Shown piece by piece: positions 45,211 through 53,901 of a stretch of 64,000 bases of DNA. The stretch's first letter is position 1. Every line of letters begins with the position of its first letter. Made by a program: the position numbers and the translations under genes. The notes beneath the pieces are model-generated. The model was given only the letters and a program-made list of their open reading frames with translations. It was not told the DNA's origin and ran no database searches. This stretch comes from Vibrio fortis (GTDB lineage Bacteria > Pseudomonadota > Gammaproteobacteria > Enterobacterales > Vibrionaceae): positions 32,475 through 96,474 of the forward strand of contig NZ_JFFR01000031.1 of the NCBI RefSeq assembly GCF_000695685.1, written 5' to 3'.

Positions 45211-45663
45211 ATGATCACTTGGTCGACCCCAACCTTTGCCGAATTAACCACAATTGAGCTTTATGAACTACTGAAACTGCGAGTCGATGTGTTTGTTGTC
45301 GAGCAGACCTGCCCGTATCCAGAGCTTGATGGTAAAGACACCCAACCTGGTGTGCGTCATCTTCTGGGATATGAAGACGGTCAACTGGTCGCTTGTGCTC
45401 GCCTATTGCCTGCGGGCACCACTTATGACAACGTCAGTATTGGTAGAATTGCCACCAAAGCCGAAGCTCGAGGTGCCGGTTTAGGTCACAAGCTATTAAC
45501 TGAAGCTATCAAACACAGTCGTGAGTTGTGGCCAGATAGCACCATTGATATTGGTGCTCAACAACACTTAGAAGCCTTTTATCAAAGTCACGGCTTTGTG
45601 ACGATCTCAGAGATGTACCTTGAGGACGATATTCCACATATCGATATGAGATTGCAGGGCTGA
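45211..45663 (+). CDS. elaA: GNAT acetyltransferase ElaA
   Basis: A 150-residue GNAT-fold N-acetyltransferase of the ElaA family: the FELYELLKLRVDVFVVEQ-type N-terminus (LYELLKLRVDVFVVEQTCPY), the acetyl-CoA loop RGAGLGHKLL and AFYQSHGFV are present. The physiological substrate is unknown. It overlaps the next gene by one base (TGATG). Confidence 0.88.
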   Translation: MITWSTPTFAELTTIELYELLKLRVDVFVVEQTCPYPELDGKDTQPGVRHLLGYEDGQLVACARLLPAGTTYDNVSIGRIATKAEARGAGLGHKLLTEAIKHSRELWPDSTIDIGAQQHLEAFYQSHGFVTISEMYLEDDIPHIDMRLQG

Positions 45664-46508
45664 TGTCCAACATCACGCTTGGAATCTTACTGCTTGTTGC
45701 GGGCAACTTTTTTGCCTCGCTCTCTGACGTGGCGGTGAAACTGCTCAATGGTGAAGTGCCGCCACTACAATACATCTTCTTTCGCCAACTATTGTCACTG
45801 CTTTTAATTACGCCATTGTGGTTAAAACAAAACAAAGTGCAGCGCCAACTCAAACAGGCAAAGATCACCTTTGCTCGCGGCCAGCTGATATTAATTGGTA
45901 GCGGATGTATGGTCGTGGCGATTACTCACTTACCGTTGGCGACAGCCAACGCCGTATTTTACGTTGCGCCATTGTTGATGCTGCCATTATCGGTACTGTT
46001 GTTAGACGAACGCCCTGCACTGGGGAAAGTCATCGCCACCACAATCGGTTTTTTCGGTGCGCTAATCGTACTCAGACCATCGCAATTTCATTGGGCGGCG
46101 ATATTTGCGCTTGGTACGGCATGTACCCTAGCGCTGTTCAATGTCTTGGTTCGCAAACTCCCGAGTGAGCAATCGGTAGTGACGACACTTTGGTGGACGA
46201 CCCTGTTCTCGCTACCCATTTCTTTAATACTTTGCGTACTATTTTGGTCACCAGTGTCTTGGGGGCACCTTGGTTATATCGCCTTAAGTGCGACCCTAAT
46301 ATTGGCATACAATGGGTTGGCTGTTTCAGCGTACCAAAAAGCACACTCTAGTCAGATTGCACTGGCTGAGTACTCGGGCCTCGTCTTTGTAGCACTCATC
46401 GGGATGATTTGGTTTAACGAAATCCCGGATATTCTGACCTTTATCGGTATCCTGCTGATTGTGTTACCTCTGGCTCCGATTCCACGCATAAAAAAAGGAG
46501 CGAGATAA
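45663..46508 (+). CDS. EamA/DMT family transporter
   Basis: A 281-residue integral membrane protein with ten helices in two EamA repeats, typical of drug/metabolite exporters; the substrate is unknown. The first repeat has ISLSDVAVKLL-like segment FASLSDVAVKLLNGE and the RQLLSLLLITPLW motif. It is coupled to elaA. Its stop codon lies inside the loop of the downstream terminator. Confidence 0.87.
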   Translation: MSNITLGILLLVAGNFFASLSDVAVKLLNGEVPPLQYIFFRQLLSLLLITPLWLKQNKVQRQLKQAKITFARGQLILIGSGCMVVAITHLPLATANAVFYVAPLLMLPLSVLLLDERPALGKVIATTIGFFGALIVLRPSQFHWAAIFALGTACTLALFNVLVRKLPSEQSVVTTLWWTTLFSLPISLILCVLFWSPVSWGHLGYIALSATLILAYNGLAVSAYQKAHSSQIALAEYSGLVFVALIGMIWFNEIPDILTFIGILLIVLPLAPIPRIKKGAR

Positions 46509-46518
46509 TCGCTCCTTT
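46491..46518 (-). terminator. Terminator shared by the EamA gene and oapA
   Basis: AAAGGAGCGA / TCGCTCCTTT stem around GATAA; on the minus strand it is followed by seven T residues, a strong oapA terminator. The left arm and the loop are the last codons of the EamA gene. Confidence 0.9.
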
Positions 46519-46534
46519 GTGTCTCTTTCTTTAT

Positions 46535-47095
46535 TTATTTGCTGCGGCCAAAACCACCGTCAGATAGACGGAAGAACATCACCGAACTCCCGCCTTTCTC
46601 AAGCTGAAGAATATCCAACTGACCGTTCTCTGCTAGCTTGAATCGAACTAGCTGCCCCTTTCGTATCTGGCTCAGCGGTTTATCGTCGCCCTCGATGCGC
46701 ACAAGAGCATTAAGGTCAGACAATGGCAGTTGGTTATTACGAAATACCTGCGCCAAGGTATCGCCTTGCTGTACCAAGTACTCTTTCCAGTGACTTGATT
46801 TGAGAGACTGCTGTTGCTCACTCTGCTGCTCGCTCAAACCAACAGTATTGATCTCAAGCTCAACGCGGCTGGTTGTAGGTGCGCTTTGCGTAGTGTCCGC
46901 CTTTGGAAAAGGAATGATGAGTAGCAATAACACGACAGGCGTAAGCACCATCAAGGCGCGTTGATGTAATTTAGGCAAGCGCTGCCATAGGCCACGAATC
47001 TTATCTTTGGCGTCACCAAATTCGATAGCACTGAATTTATCTTTGCACAGCTGCAAATAATCTACTTGTTGTTTCTTCTTATGACGACGATTCAT
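46535..47095 (-). CDS. OapA/YtfB family cell-envelope protein
   Basis: A 186-residue bitopic protein: a basic cytosolic N-terminus (RRHKKKQQ), one helix (about 48-64), a Gln/Ser-rich linker and a C-terminal OapA (opacity-associated A, LysM-like) domain with YLVQQGDTLAQVFRNNQLPLSDLN. The E. coli relative YtfB binds peptidoglycan and acts in cell division and adhesion, and also sits beside fklB. Confidence 0.85.
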   Translation of the reverse strand: MNRRHKKKQQVDYLQLCKDKFSAIEFGDAKDKIRGLWQRLPKLHQRALMVLTPVVLLLLIIPFPKADTTQSAPTTSRVELEINTVGLSEQQSEQQQSLKSSHWKEYLVQQGDTLAQVFRNNQLPLSDLNALVRIEGDDKPLSQIRKGQLVRFKLAENGQLDILQLEKGGSSVMFFRLSDGGFGRSK

Positions 47096-47309
47096 ACTAC
47101 TGCGCCCTAACTATTGATTAACTACAGTATAAAAACCAAAACTTGAACAGTATAGATTTTTCCTTCATTACGGGAGCAATGCAATAAAAATAGTGCCATT
47201 GTGATTTGAGTGCATGAAAGCTAGAGCGAATCAGGGTGTAGCCGTTTCTTCGAGCTGTTAATACTGGTATTCTTACCTTTTTCGTACTGACACAAAAAGA
47301 GTAACTTTC

Positions 47310-47930
47310 ATGTCTGAAGTAAAATTTGAAACTGTAGAGCAAAAAGCTAGCTACGGTATCGGTCTACAAATGGGCCAACAACTAGCTGGTTCTGGTCTTG
47401 AAGGCCTAAACGTTGACGCAATCGCTGCGGGTATCGCAACTGCACTAACTGGCGACATGCCAGCTATCGAAGTTGACGAAATCAACAAAGCACTTCAAGA
47501 GCTTCACACTCGTGCTGAAGCAATCCGTCAAGAAGCAGCTAAAGCAGCAGCAGCTGACGGCGAAGCGTTCCTAACTGACAACGCTCTACGTCCAGAAGTA
47601 ACTGTTCTTGAATCTGGCCTACAGTACGAAGTAATCACTGAAGGTACTGGTGAAATCCCAACTGCTGATAAGCAAGTTCGCGTTCACTACCACGGTGAGC
47701 TAACAGACGGTACTGTATTCGACAGCTCTGTATCTCGTGGTCAACCAGCTGAGTTCCCAGTAACTGGCGTTATCCAAGGTTGGGTTCAAGCTCTACAAAT
47801 GATGCCTGTAGGTTCTAAGTGGAAACTATACATCCCACAAGATCTTGCATACGGTGAGCGTGGCGCAGGTGCTGCTATCCCTCCATTTGCAGCTCTAGTA
47901 TTCGAAGTAGAACTTCTAGCTATCCTTTAA
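47310..47930 (+). CDS. fklB: FKBP-type peptidyl-prolyl isomerase FklB (FKBP22)
   Basis: Dimeric prolyl isomerase. The 206 residues contain the N-terminal dimerisation helices (about 1-100) and the C-terminal FKBP domain (about 110-206) with VRVHYHGELTDGTVFDSS and GERGAGAAIPPFAALVFEVELL. No signal peptide, so it is cytoplasmic. It is divergent from oapA, as in enterobacteria, where ytfB and fklB are neighbours. Confidence 0.93.
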   Translation: MSEVKFETVEQKASYGIGLQMGQQLAGSGLEGLNVDAIAAGIATALTGDMPAIEVDEINKALQELHTRAEAIRQEAAKAAAADGEAFLTDNALRPEVTVLESGLQYEVITEGTGEIPTADKQVRVHYHGELTDGTVFDSSVSRGQPAEFPVTGVIQGWVQALQMMPVGSKWKLYIPQDLAYGERGAGAAIPPFAALVFEVELLAIL

Positions 47931-47985
47931 TTTTAAAAGCCTTGGTAAACAATCTACTAAGCGCGAACTAAAGTTAAATTAATCC

Positions 47986-48014
47986 AACGGCGATGTAACA
48001 ACATCGCCGTTTTT
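47986..48014 (+). terminator. Terminator of fklB
   Basis: AACGGCGATGT / ACATCGCCGTT stem around AACA, then T residues. Confidence 0.92.
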
Positions 48015-48060
48015 CGTTTATAGTGAAAGTGACGATTACTTTATTACTTAAGGAAGAATA

Positions 48061-48555
48061 ATGAAGAAAGCACTCATCACTGTATTCAGCGCATTGGCTG
48101 TTGCCTCTTGCGCAAGCACCTCCGACCAAGCTTCAACAAGCGCTGCCGCAACTACTGACTACTCTCAACTGACTCAAACAGCTTTAATGGCTGCGGTTAA
48201 CTTATGGTCACAACAGAATGAATCGACACCACTGGCTGATACAGTCGCTGAGCAAGCATCAGTGACTAGCGACCAGGCATTAGGTGGTATTGGCTCTATG
48301 CTAGCGCTGGCACAAAACTCGCTAGGTAGTGCTGATAACAAAGAGCTCTCGTCACTGATCCCAGGCATGTCGACACTCGAATCCACCGGCCTTACATCTA
48401 TCCTAAATTCACAGGGTGCTGTGGAAAGTGCATTCTCAGGTCTGGGTATGGACTCTTCGATGATCACGACCTTTGCACCAATCATCTTGCAAGCACTTCA
48501 ATCTCAAGGTGCAACCTCTGGTTTGCTTGACTCATTGTCAGCGATTTGGGGCTAA
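48061..48555 (+). CDS. DUF2780 lipoprotein
   Basis: A 164-residue lipoprotein: signal with lipobox VASC (Cys17), then a Ser/Ala/Leu-rich body matching the Vibrio DUF2780 (VcgC/VcgE) family, with the pattern TDYSQLTQTALMAAVNLWSQ and LGGIGSMLALAQNSL. Function is unknown. It stands alone behind the fklB terminator. Confidence 0.82.
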   Translation: MKKALITVFSALAVASCASTSDQASTSAAATTDYSQLTQTALMAAVNLWSQQNESTPLADTVAEQASVTSDQALGGIGSMLALAQNSLGSADNKELSSLIPGMSTLESTGLTSILNSQGAVESAFSGLGMDSSMITTFAPIILQALQSQGATSGLLDSLSAIWG

Positions 48556-48593
48556 TCCTCCAAACGAACGCAACTTTAGATAGTTTGAATTAA

Positions 48594-48616
48594 GGGCACT
48601 TCGGTGCTCTTTTTTG
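48594..48616 (+). terminator. Terminator of the DUF2780 gene
   Basis: GGGCAC / GTGCTC stem (one G-U pair) with a TTCG loop, then six T residues. Confidence 0.85.
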
Positions 48617-48737
48617 TGGGTGTTAGAAATTGAGATACGAGATACGAGATTGATGTGAGATATTTTGGAAAAGGAACGCTATGAAGGCAAGAGAAAGTGC
48701 CAAGTATTATGATGCAAGATTGAAAAGTAACAGATAC

Positions 48738-48766
48738 AAAAAAGCCGAGCTAGGCTCGGCTTTTTG
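48738..48766 (-). terminator. Terminator of the alpha ribosomal operon
   Basis: AAAAAAGCCGAGC / GCTCGGCTTTTT stem around TAG, with runs of A and T on both sides; it stops rplQ transcripts and can act in both directions. Confidence 0.92.
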
Positions 48767-48786
48767 TATTAACAATCTAGTATAGA

Positions 48787-49167
48787 TTACTCAGCAGCTT
48801 CTTCAGCAGCTGGGCGGTCTACAAGCTCAATGTATGCCATTGGAGCTTTATCACCAGTACGGAAACCACATTTAAGAATGCGAGTGTAACCACCTTGGCG
48901 AGCCGCGAAACGCGGGCCTAGTTCATTAAATAGTTTTGCAACAACTTCGTTATCACGAGTGCGTGCGAATGCAAGACGACGGTTAGCAACACTGTCTGTC
49001 TTAGCTAGGGTAATCAACGGCTCAATTACGCGACGTAGTTCTTTTGCTTTTGGCACGGTAGTTTTGATAACTTCGTGACGAACAAGAGAGCTAGCCATGT
49101 TGCTGAACATCGCTTTGCGATGACTGCTGTTGCGGTTGAGTTGACGACCACTCTTACGATGGCGCAT
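48787..49167 (-). CDS. rplQ: 50S ribosomal protein L17
   Basis: 126-residue L17; MRHRKSGRQLNRNSSHRKAMFSNM is the family N-terminus and the tail is acidic with an AAEEAAE end. Last gene of the alpha operon (rpsM-rpsK-rpsD-rpoA-rplQ), 25 bases after rpoA, with its terminator 20 bases downstream. Confidence 0.98.
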   Translation of the reverse strand: MRHRKSGRQLNRNSSHRKAMFSNMASSLVRHEVIKTTVPKAKELRRVIEPLITLAKTDSVANRRLAFARTRDNEVVAKLFNELGPRFAARQGGYTRILKCGFRTGDKAPMAYIELVDRPAAEEAAE

Positions 49168-49192
49168 GACCTAATCCTTCTAACTTTTTCGA

Positions 49193-50185
49193 TTAATCTT
49201 CAGCGATTGACGCTGGTGGCCAGTTTTCTAGACGCATGCCTAGAGATAGACCACGTGAAGCAAGCACATCTTTAATCTCTGTAAGAGATTTCTTACCAAG
49301 GTTTGGCGTTTTAAGTAGCTCAACCTCAGTGCGCTGTACAAGATCACCGATGTAGTGAATCGCTTCTGCTTTCAAACAGTTAGCAGAGCGAACTGTTAGT
49401 TCAAGATCGTCTACAGGACGTAGTAGGATAGGATCGAATTCTGGCTTCTCTTCCTTCTCCTCAGGTACACGTACATCACGTAGATCTACGAACGCATCCA
49501 GTTGTTCAGCTAGGATAGTAGCTGCGCGACGGATTGCTTCCTCAGGTTCTAGAGTACCGTTCGTTTCCATATCGATAACAAGCTTGTCTAAGTCAGTACG
49601 TTGCTCTACACGTGCCGCTTCTACAGCGTAAGCGATTTTATCAACCGGGCTGTAAGTAGCGTCAACTAGTAGACGACCGATTGGACGCTCATCTTCTTCA
49701 GTATGGATACGAGCTGAAGCTGGAACGTAACCACGACCACGTTCTACTTTGATACGCATAGCGATCTCAGCGTTGTCATCCGTTAGGTGACAAATTACGT
49801 GCTCAGGGTTAGCGATCTCTACATCACCATCGTGGGTGATGTCACCTGCAACAACAGGGCCTGAGCCTGATTTGTTCAGTGTAATAAACACTTCATCTTT
49901 GCCTTCAGCAACGCGTACAGCCAAACCTTTTAGGTTTAGAAGGATTTCAAGGATATCTTCCTGAACGCCTTCTTTAGTGCTGTATTCGTGTAGCACACCT
50001 TCAATTTCAACTTCTGTTACGGCACAACCCGGCATAGAAGATAGAAGAATGCGGCGAAGAGCATTACCTAGAGTGTGGCCGAAACCGCGCTCTAATGGCT
50101 CAAGAGTTACTTTTGCGTGTGTCGTATTGATCTGTTCAATGTCAACAAGACGCGGCTTAAGAAATTCTGTTACAGAACCCTGCAT
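49193..50185 (-). CDS. rpoA: RNA polymerase alpha subunit
   Basis: 330 residues: N-terminal assembly domain (to about 235, with LEPLERGFGHTLGNALRRILLSS), a linker, and the C-terminal DNA- and activator-binding domain (about 250-330, with NCLKAEAIHYIGDL). Position between rpsD and rplQ is as in E. coli. Confidence 0.98.
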   Translation of the reverse strand: MQGSVTEFLKPRLVDIEQINTTHAKVTLEPLERGFGHTLGNALRRILLSSMPGCAVTEVEIEGVLHEYSTKEGVQEDILEILLNLKGLAVRVAEGKDEVFITLNKSGSGPVVAGDITHDGDVEIANPEHVICHLTDDNAEIAMRIKVERGRGYVPASARIHTEEDERPIGRLLVDATYSPVDKIAYAVEAARVEQRTDLDKLVIDMETNGTLEPEEAIRRAATILAEQLDAFVDLRDVRVPEEKEEKPEFDPILLRPVDDLELTVRSANCLKAEAIHYIGDLVQRTEVELLKTPNLGKKSLTEIKDVLASRGLSLGMRLENWPPASIAED

Positions 50186-50207
50186 TGTGTCCTCTCTTTT
50201 TTTAACC

Positions 50208-50828
50208 TTACTTAGAGTAAAGTTCGACGATCAAGTGTTCGTTGATGTCAGCTGATAGGTCAGAACGCTCAGGCATACGCTTGAATGTACCTTCCATTTT
50301 GCCAGCATCTACTTCAATCCAAGTTGGTTTTTCACGTTGTTCAGCAACTTCTAGAGCCGCTTTAATACGAGATTGCTGTTTAGCTTTCTCGCGGATAGAA
50401 ACAACGTCATTAGCCGCTACTTTGAAAGAAGGAACGTTTACAACTTTACCGTTAACTAGGATAGCTTTGTGGCTAACTAGTTGACGAGATTCAGCGCGAG
50501 TTGCACCAAAGCCCATGCGGTAAACTACGTTATCAAGACGACCTTCAAGAAGCTGAAGTAGGTTTTCACCTGTGTTGCCTTTAAGACGTGCAGCTTCTTT
50601 GTAGTAGTTACGGAATTGTTTTTCTAGAACGCCGTAGATACGACGAACTTTTTGCTTCTCACGAAGCTGAACGCCATACTCAGATAGACGACCGCGACGA
50701 GCGCCGTGTACACCTGGTGCGTTATCAATTTTACACTTGGTATCGATCGCGCGAACACCAGACTTAAGAAATAAGTCAGTGCCTTCACGACGGCTAAGCT
50801 TCAGCTTAGGACCCAAATATCTTGCCAT
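50208..50828 (-). CDS. rpsD: 30S ribosomal protein S4
   Basis: 206-residue S4, assembly protein of the 30S body and the translational repressor of the alpha operon in enterobacteria. The S4 RNA-binding domain (about 95-155, RLDNVVYRMGFGATRAESRQLVSH) is present and there is no zinc-ligand cysteine cluster at the N-terminus. It lies 22 bases before rpoA and 29 after rpsK. Confidence 0.98.
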   Translation of the reverse strand: MARYLGPKLKLSRREGTDLFLKSGVRAIDTKCKIDNAPGVHGARRGRLSEYGVQLREKQKVRRIYGVLEKQFRNYYKEAARLKGNTGENLLQLLEGRLDNVVYRMGFGATRAESRQLVSHKAILVNGKVVNVPSFKVAANDVVSIREKAKQQSRIKAALEVAEQREKPTWIEVDAGKMEGTFKRMPERSDLSADINEHLIVELYSK

Positions 50829-50857
50829 GATCTTTCTCCAATTATCCTAGAAACGAA

Positions 50858-51247
50858 TTAAACGCGACGTTTCTTAGGTGGACGACAACCGTTATGAGGG
50901 ATTGGAGTCGCATCAACAATGTTTGTGATACGGAAACCAGCAGCGTTCAGTGCGCGAACAGTAGATTCACGACCTGGACCTGGACCCTTAACCATAACTT
51001 CCAAGTTCTTTAGGCCATATTCTTTAGCCATTTCACCACAACGCTCAGCTGCAACTTGTGCTGCGAACGGAGTAGATTTACGAGAACCACGGAAACCTGA
51101 ACCACCTGCTGTAGCCCATGCAAGAGCGTTGCCTTGACGGTCAGTGATAGTTACGATTGTGTTGTTGAAAGAAGCATGGATGTGCGCTACGCCATCAGCT
51201 ACTTGCTTGCGTACGCGCTTACGAGCGCGAGTTGGTTGTTTTGCCAT
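50858..51247 (-). CDS. rpsK: 30S ribosomal protein S11
   Basis: 129-residue S11; GVAHIHASFNNTIVTITDRQGN and the C-terminal TPIPHNGCRPPKKRRV are diagnostic. It follows rpsM by 19 bases in the alpha operon. Confidence 0.98.
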   Translation of the reverse strand: MAKQPTRARKRVRKQVADGVAHIHASFNNTIVTITDRQGNALAWATAGGSGFRGSRKSTPFAAQVAAERCGEMAKEYGLKNLEVMVKGPGPGRESTVRALNAAGFRITNIVDATPIPHNGCRPPKKRRV

Positions 51248-51266
51248 TGTACTCTACCTTATCCGA

Positions 51267-51623
51267 TTATTTCTTGATCGGCTTGCGCGGACCCTTACGG
51301 GTGCGAGCGTTGGTTTTAGTACGCTGTCCACGTAGTGGTAGACTGCGACGATGACGAAGACCGCGGTAACAGCCAAGGTCCATAAGACGCTTGATGTTCA
51401 TCGATACTTCACGACGTAGATCACCTTCTACAGTGTACTTAGCTACACCATCACGCAGTTGATCGATCTGCTCTTCAGTTAGTTCACTGATCTTAGCATC
51501 TTCAGCAATACCCACTTCAGCTAGGATAGCTTGAGAACGAGTTTTACCGATACCGTAGATTGCAGTAAGTGCAATCACAGAATGCTTGTGATCAGGAATG
51601 TTAATGCCTGCTATACGGGCCAT
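51267..51623 (-). CDS. rpsM: 30S ribosomal protein S13
   Basis: 118-residue S13, first gene of the alpha operon. It starts MARIAGINIPDHKH and ends with the basic GPRKPIKK tail. The leader between rpmJ and rpsM is annotated separately. Confidence 0.98.
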   Translation of the reverse strand: MARIAGINIPDHKHSVIALTAIYGIGKTRSQAILAEVGIAEDAKISELTEEQIDQLRDGVAKYTVEGDLRREVSMNIKRLMDLGCYRGLRHRRSLPLRGQRTKTNARTRKGPRKPIKK

Positions 51624-51769
51624 TATTCACTCCAATGTTTCATAAAAGAATTATCCGCAGCAAAGCCCGTTATGGATACGCTGCGGCATACTACTTCTTT
51701 TGCACGCAAAAGGTAGGCCGAGAAATATACTCGACTCTACCTTGTATTTCAAGTAAAAATTTCTGCTAA
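51624..51769 (-). promoter_or_regulatory. Putative S4-responsive leader of the alpha operon
   Basis: On the minus strand the 146 bases between rpmJ and rpsM contain a CTTTTGC/GCAAAAG hairpin (51699-51714) and a CCGCAGC/GCTGCGG stem with an 18-base loop (51655-51686), close to the rpsM ribosome-binding site. In E. coli a leader pseudoknot binds S4 here to repress the operon. A pseudoknot in this leader is inferred from position and pairing, not proven. Confidence 0.5.
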
Positions 51770-51883
51770 TTAGCCTTGGCGTTGCTTATGCTTTGGCTCA
51801 CTGCAAATCACGCGAACGACACCGTTACGCTTGATAACTTTACAGTTACGGCAGATTTTTTTAACGGAAGCACGAACTTTCAT
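51770..51883 (-). CDS. rpmJ: 50S ribosomal protein L36
   Basis: 37 residues, too short for an ordinary gene scan but unmistakable: it begins [19 protein letters not shown]. The zinc ribbon is Cys11, Cys14, Cys27 and His32, so this is the zinc-containing form. Last gene of the spc operon, 39 bases after secY. Confidence 0.97.
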
Positions 51884-51922
51884 TGCTAAACTCCGTAAAT
51901 GGAACTGAACGTTACCGCCGGA

Positions 51923-53257
51923 TTAACGGCCGTAACCTTTCAGATTCGCTTTCTTTAACACAGAATCATACTGTTGGGACATCAGATGAGTCTGTACCTG
52001 TGCCATGAAATCCATGATAACAACAACTACGATTAGTAGTGATGTACCGCCGAAGTAGAAACGTACGTTCCACGCGACCATCATGAATTCAGGAATCAGA
52101 CAGATAAAGGTAATGTATAGAGCGCCCGCTAGGGTCAATCTTGTCATCACTTTATCGATATACTTCGCTGTCTGCTCACCTGGGCGGATACCGGGTACGA
52201 ATGCACCAGACTTCTTCAAGTTATCAGCTGTTTCACGTGGGTTAAACACCAACGCTGTATAGAAGAAACAGAAGAAGATTATAGCTGCAGCATATAGCAT
52301 TACATACAGAGGTTGACCTGGGCTAAGAGCCAATGACACGTCAGTTAACCAACCAAACGCGCTGCTCTCACCATTCTGACCAAACCACTGAGCCAATGTT
52401 CCTGGGAACAAGATAATGCTCGATGCAAAGATTGCTGGAATTACACCTGCCATGTTGATTTTCAACGGTAGGTGCGAGCTTTGTGCTGCAAATACTTTAC
52501 GACCTTGTTGACGCTTAGCGTAGTTAACGACGATTCGGCGTTGACCACGTTCCATGAAAACAACGAAGTAAATTACAGCAAAAGACAGTACAGCAATTAA
52601 CAGCAGAAGAAGCACATGCAATTCACCTTGACGCGCTTGCTCGATTGTTTGACCGATTGCAGAAGGCAATCCAGCAACAATACCTGCAAAAATCAGAATG
52701 GAAATACCATTACCGATTCCTCGCTCAGTGATTTGTTCACCTAACCACATTAAGAACATGGTACCAGTTACTAAACTCACGGTAGCAATAAGCGTAAACA
52801 TGGTTTGGTTGATAACAACCAGATTATCGACCATGTTTGGTAAGCCCGTTGCAATACCAATAGCTTGGAATGTTGCAAGTACAAGCGTGCCGTAGCGTGT
52901 ATATTGGCTGATCTTACGACGGCCTGCTTCACCCTCTTTCTTGAGTTCCGCTAACGCTGGATGAACTACAGTTAACAATTGGACTACGATCGATGCCGAA
53001 ATATACGGCATGATACCCAATGCTAATATAGATGCACGCTCAAGAGCACCACCGGAGAACATGTTAAACATTTCAACGATGGTACCTTTTTGCTGTTCGA
53101 ACAAATCGGCAAGTACAGCAGCGTCAATACCAGGGATCGGCACAAAAGAGCCTGCTCGGAATACTAAAAGTGCACCAATTACGAATAATAAGCGCGACTT
53201 TAGTTCACTTAAGCCGCTCTGAGCACTACGAAAATCTTGTCCTGGTTTCTTAGCCAT
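51923..53257 (-). CDS. secY: Protein translocase subunit SecY
   Basis: Core channel of the Sec translocon. 444 residues with ten membrane helices, the N-terminal PIPGIDAAVLADLF plug-side region and the conserved loop GIRPGEQTAKYIDKV. It is in its usual place after rplO in the spc operon. Confidence 0.98.
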   Translation of the reverse strand: MAKKPGQDFRSAQSGLSELKSRLLFVIGALLVFRAGSFVPIPGIDAAVLADLFEQQKGTIVEMFNMFSGGALERASILALGIMPYISASIVVQLLTVVHPALAELKKEGEAGRRKISQYTRYGTLVLATFQAIGIATGLPNMVDNLVVINQTMFTLIATVSLVTGTMFLMWLGEQITERGIGNGISILIFAGIVAGLPSAIGQTIEQARQGELHVLLLLLIAVLSFAVIYFVVFMERGQRRIVVNYAKRQQGRKVFAAQSSHLPLKINMAGVIPAIFASSIILFPGTLAQWFGQNGESSAFGWLTDVSLALSPGQPLYVMLYAAAIIFFCFFYTALVFNPRETADNLKKSGAFVPGIRPGEQTAKYIDKVMTRLTLAGALYITFICLIPEFMMVAWNVRFYFGGTSLLIVVVVIMDFMAQVQTHLMSQQYDSVLKKANLKGYGR

Positions 53258-53277
53258 CTGTACCTCGTTCCTCGAGA

Positions 53278-53712
53278 TTATTCCTCGATTTTACCGCCTG
53301 CAGCTTCGATTGCAGCTTTAGCGCCTTTAGTCACGCGTAGACCTTTAACAGTCACAGCTTTGCTAAGTTCACCAGAAAGAACGATCTTAACGAATTCGAT
53401 GTTCTTAGTGATAACGTTAGCAGCTTTTAGGCTGTTCAGATCAACTACGTCACCAGTTACTTTCGCTAGCTCAGCTAGACGAACTTCAGCAGACACAAGG
53501 CTCTTACGAGAAGTGAAACCGAATTTTGGTAGACGCTGTTTCAGAGGCATTTGACCGCCTTCGAAACCTGGACGAACTGAACCGCCAGAGCGTGATTTTT
53601 GACCTTTGTGACCACGGCCACCTGTTTTACCAAGGCCAGAACCGATACCACGACCTACACGCTTCTTAGAAGGTTTAGAGCCAGCAGCCGGTGATAGAGT
53701 ATTCAAACGCAT
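53278..53712 (-). CDS. rplO: 50S ribosomal protein L15
   Basis: 144-residue L15 with the glycine/arginine-rich N-terminus (RVGRGIGSGLGKTGGRGHKGQKSR) and the acidic-ended C-terminal domain. Twenty bases upstream of secY. Confidence 0.98.
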   Translation of the reverse strand: MRLNTLSPAAGSKPSKKRVGRGIGSGLGKTGGRGHKGQKSRSGGSVRPGFEGGQMPLKQRLPKFGFTSRKSLVSAEVRLAELAKVTGDVVDLNSLKAANVITKNIEFVKIVLSGELSKAVTVKGLRVTKGAKAAIEAAGGKIEE

Positions 53713-53717
53713 TCTGA

Positions 53718-53894
53718 TTACTCCTCAATCTTAACCATGTAGTAAACCTTGTTGATCATACCGCGTACGCACGGAGTATCTTCAAGTTCTACTGTATGGT
53801 TGATGCGACGAAGGCCTAGACCTTTAAGACACGCTTTGTGCTTAGGTAGGCGACCAATTGAGCTTTTAGTTTGAGTTACTTTAATAGTTGCCAT
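53718..53894 (-). CDS. rpmD: 50S ribosomal protein L30
   Basis: 58 residues beginning MATIKVTQTKSSIGR; the start at 53894 gives the family N-terminus, whereas an upstream ATG in the same frame would add nine extra residues inside the rpsE region. Five bases before rplO. Confidence 0.97.
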   Translation of the reverse strand: MATIKVTQTKSSIGRLPKHKACLKGLGLRRINHTVELEDTPCVRGMINKVYYMVKIEE

Positions 53895-53901
53895 CGTGTG
53901 C

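Noticed and set aside
48681..48785. 34-codon frame with AAAGGAACG before its ATG, between the DUF2780 gene and rplQ
   Set aside because: It reads through the alpha-operon terminator stem and its product has no membrane helix or family pattern; probably chance.
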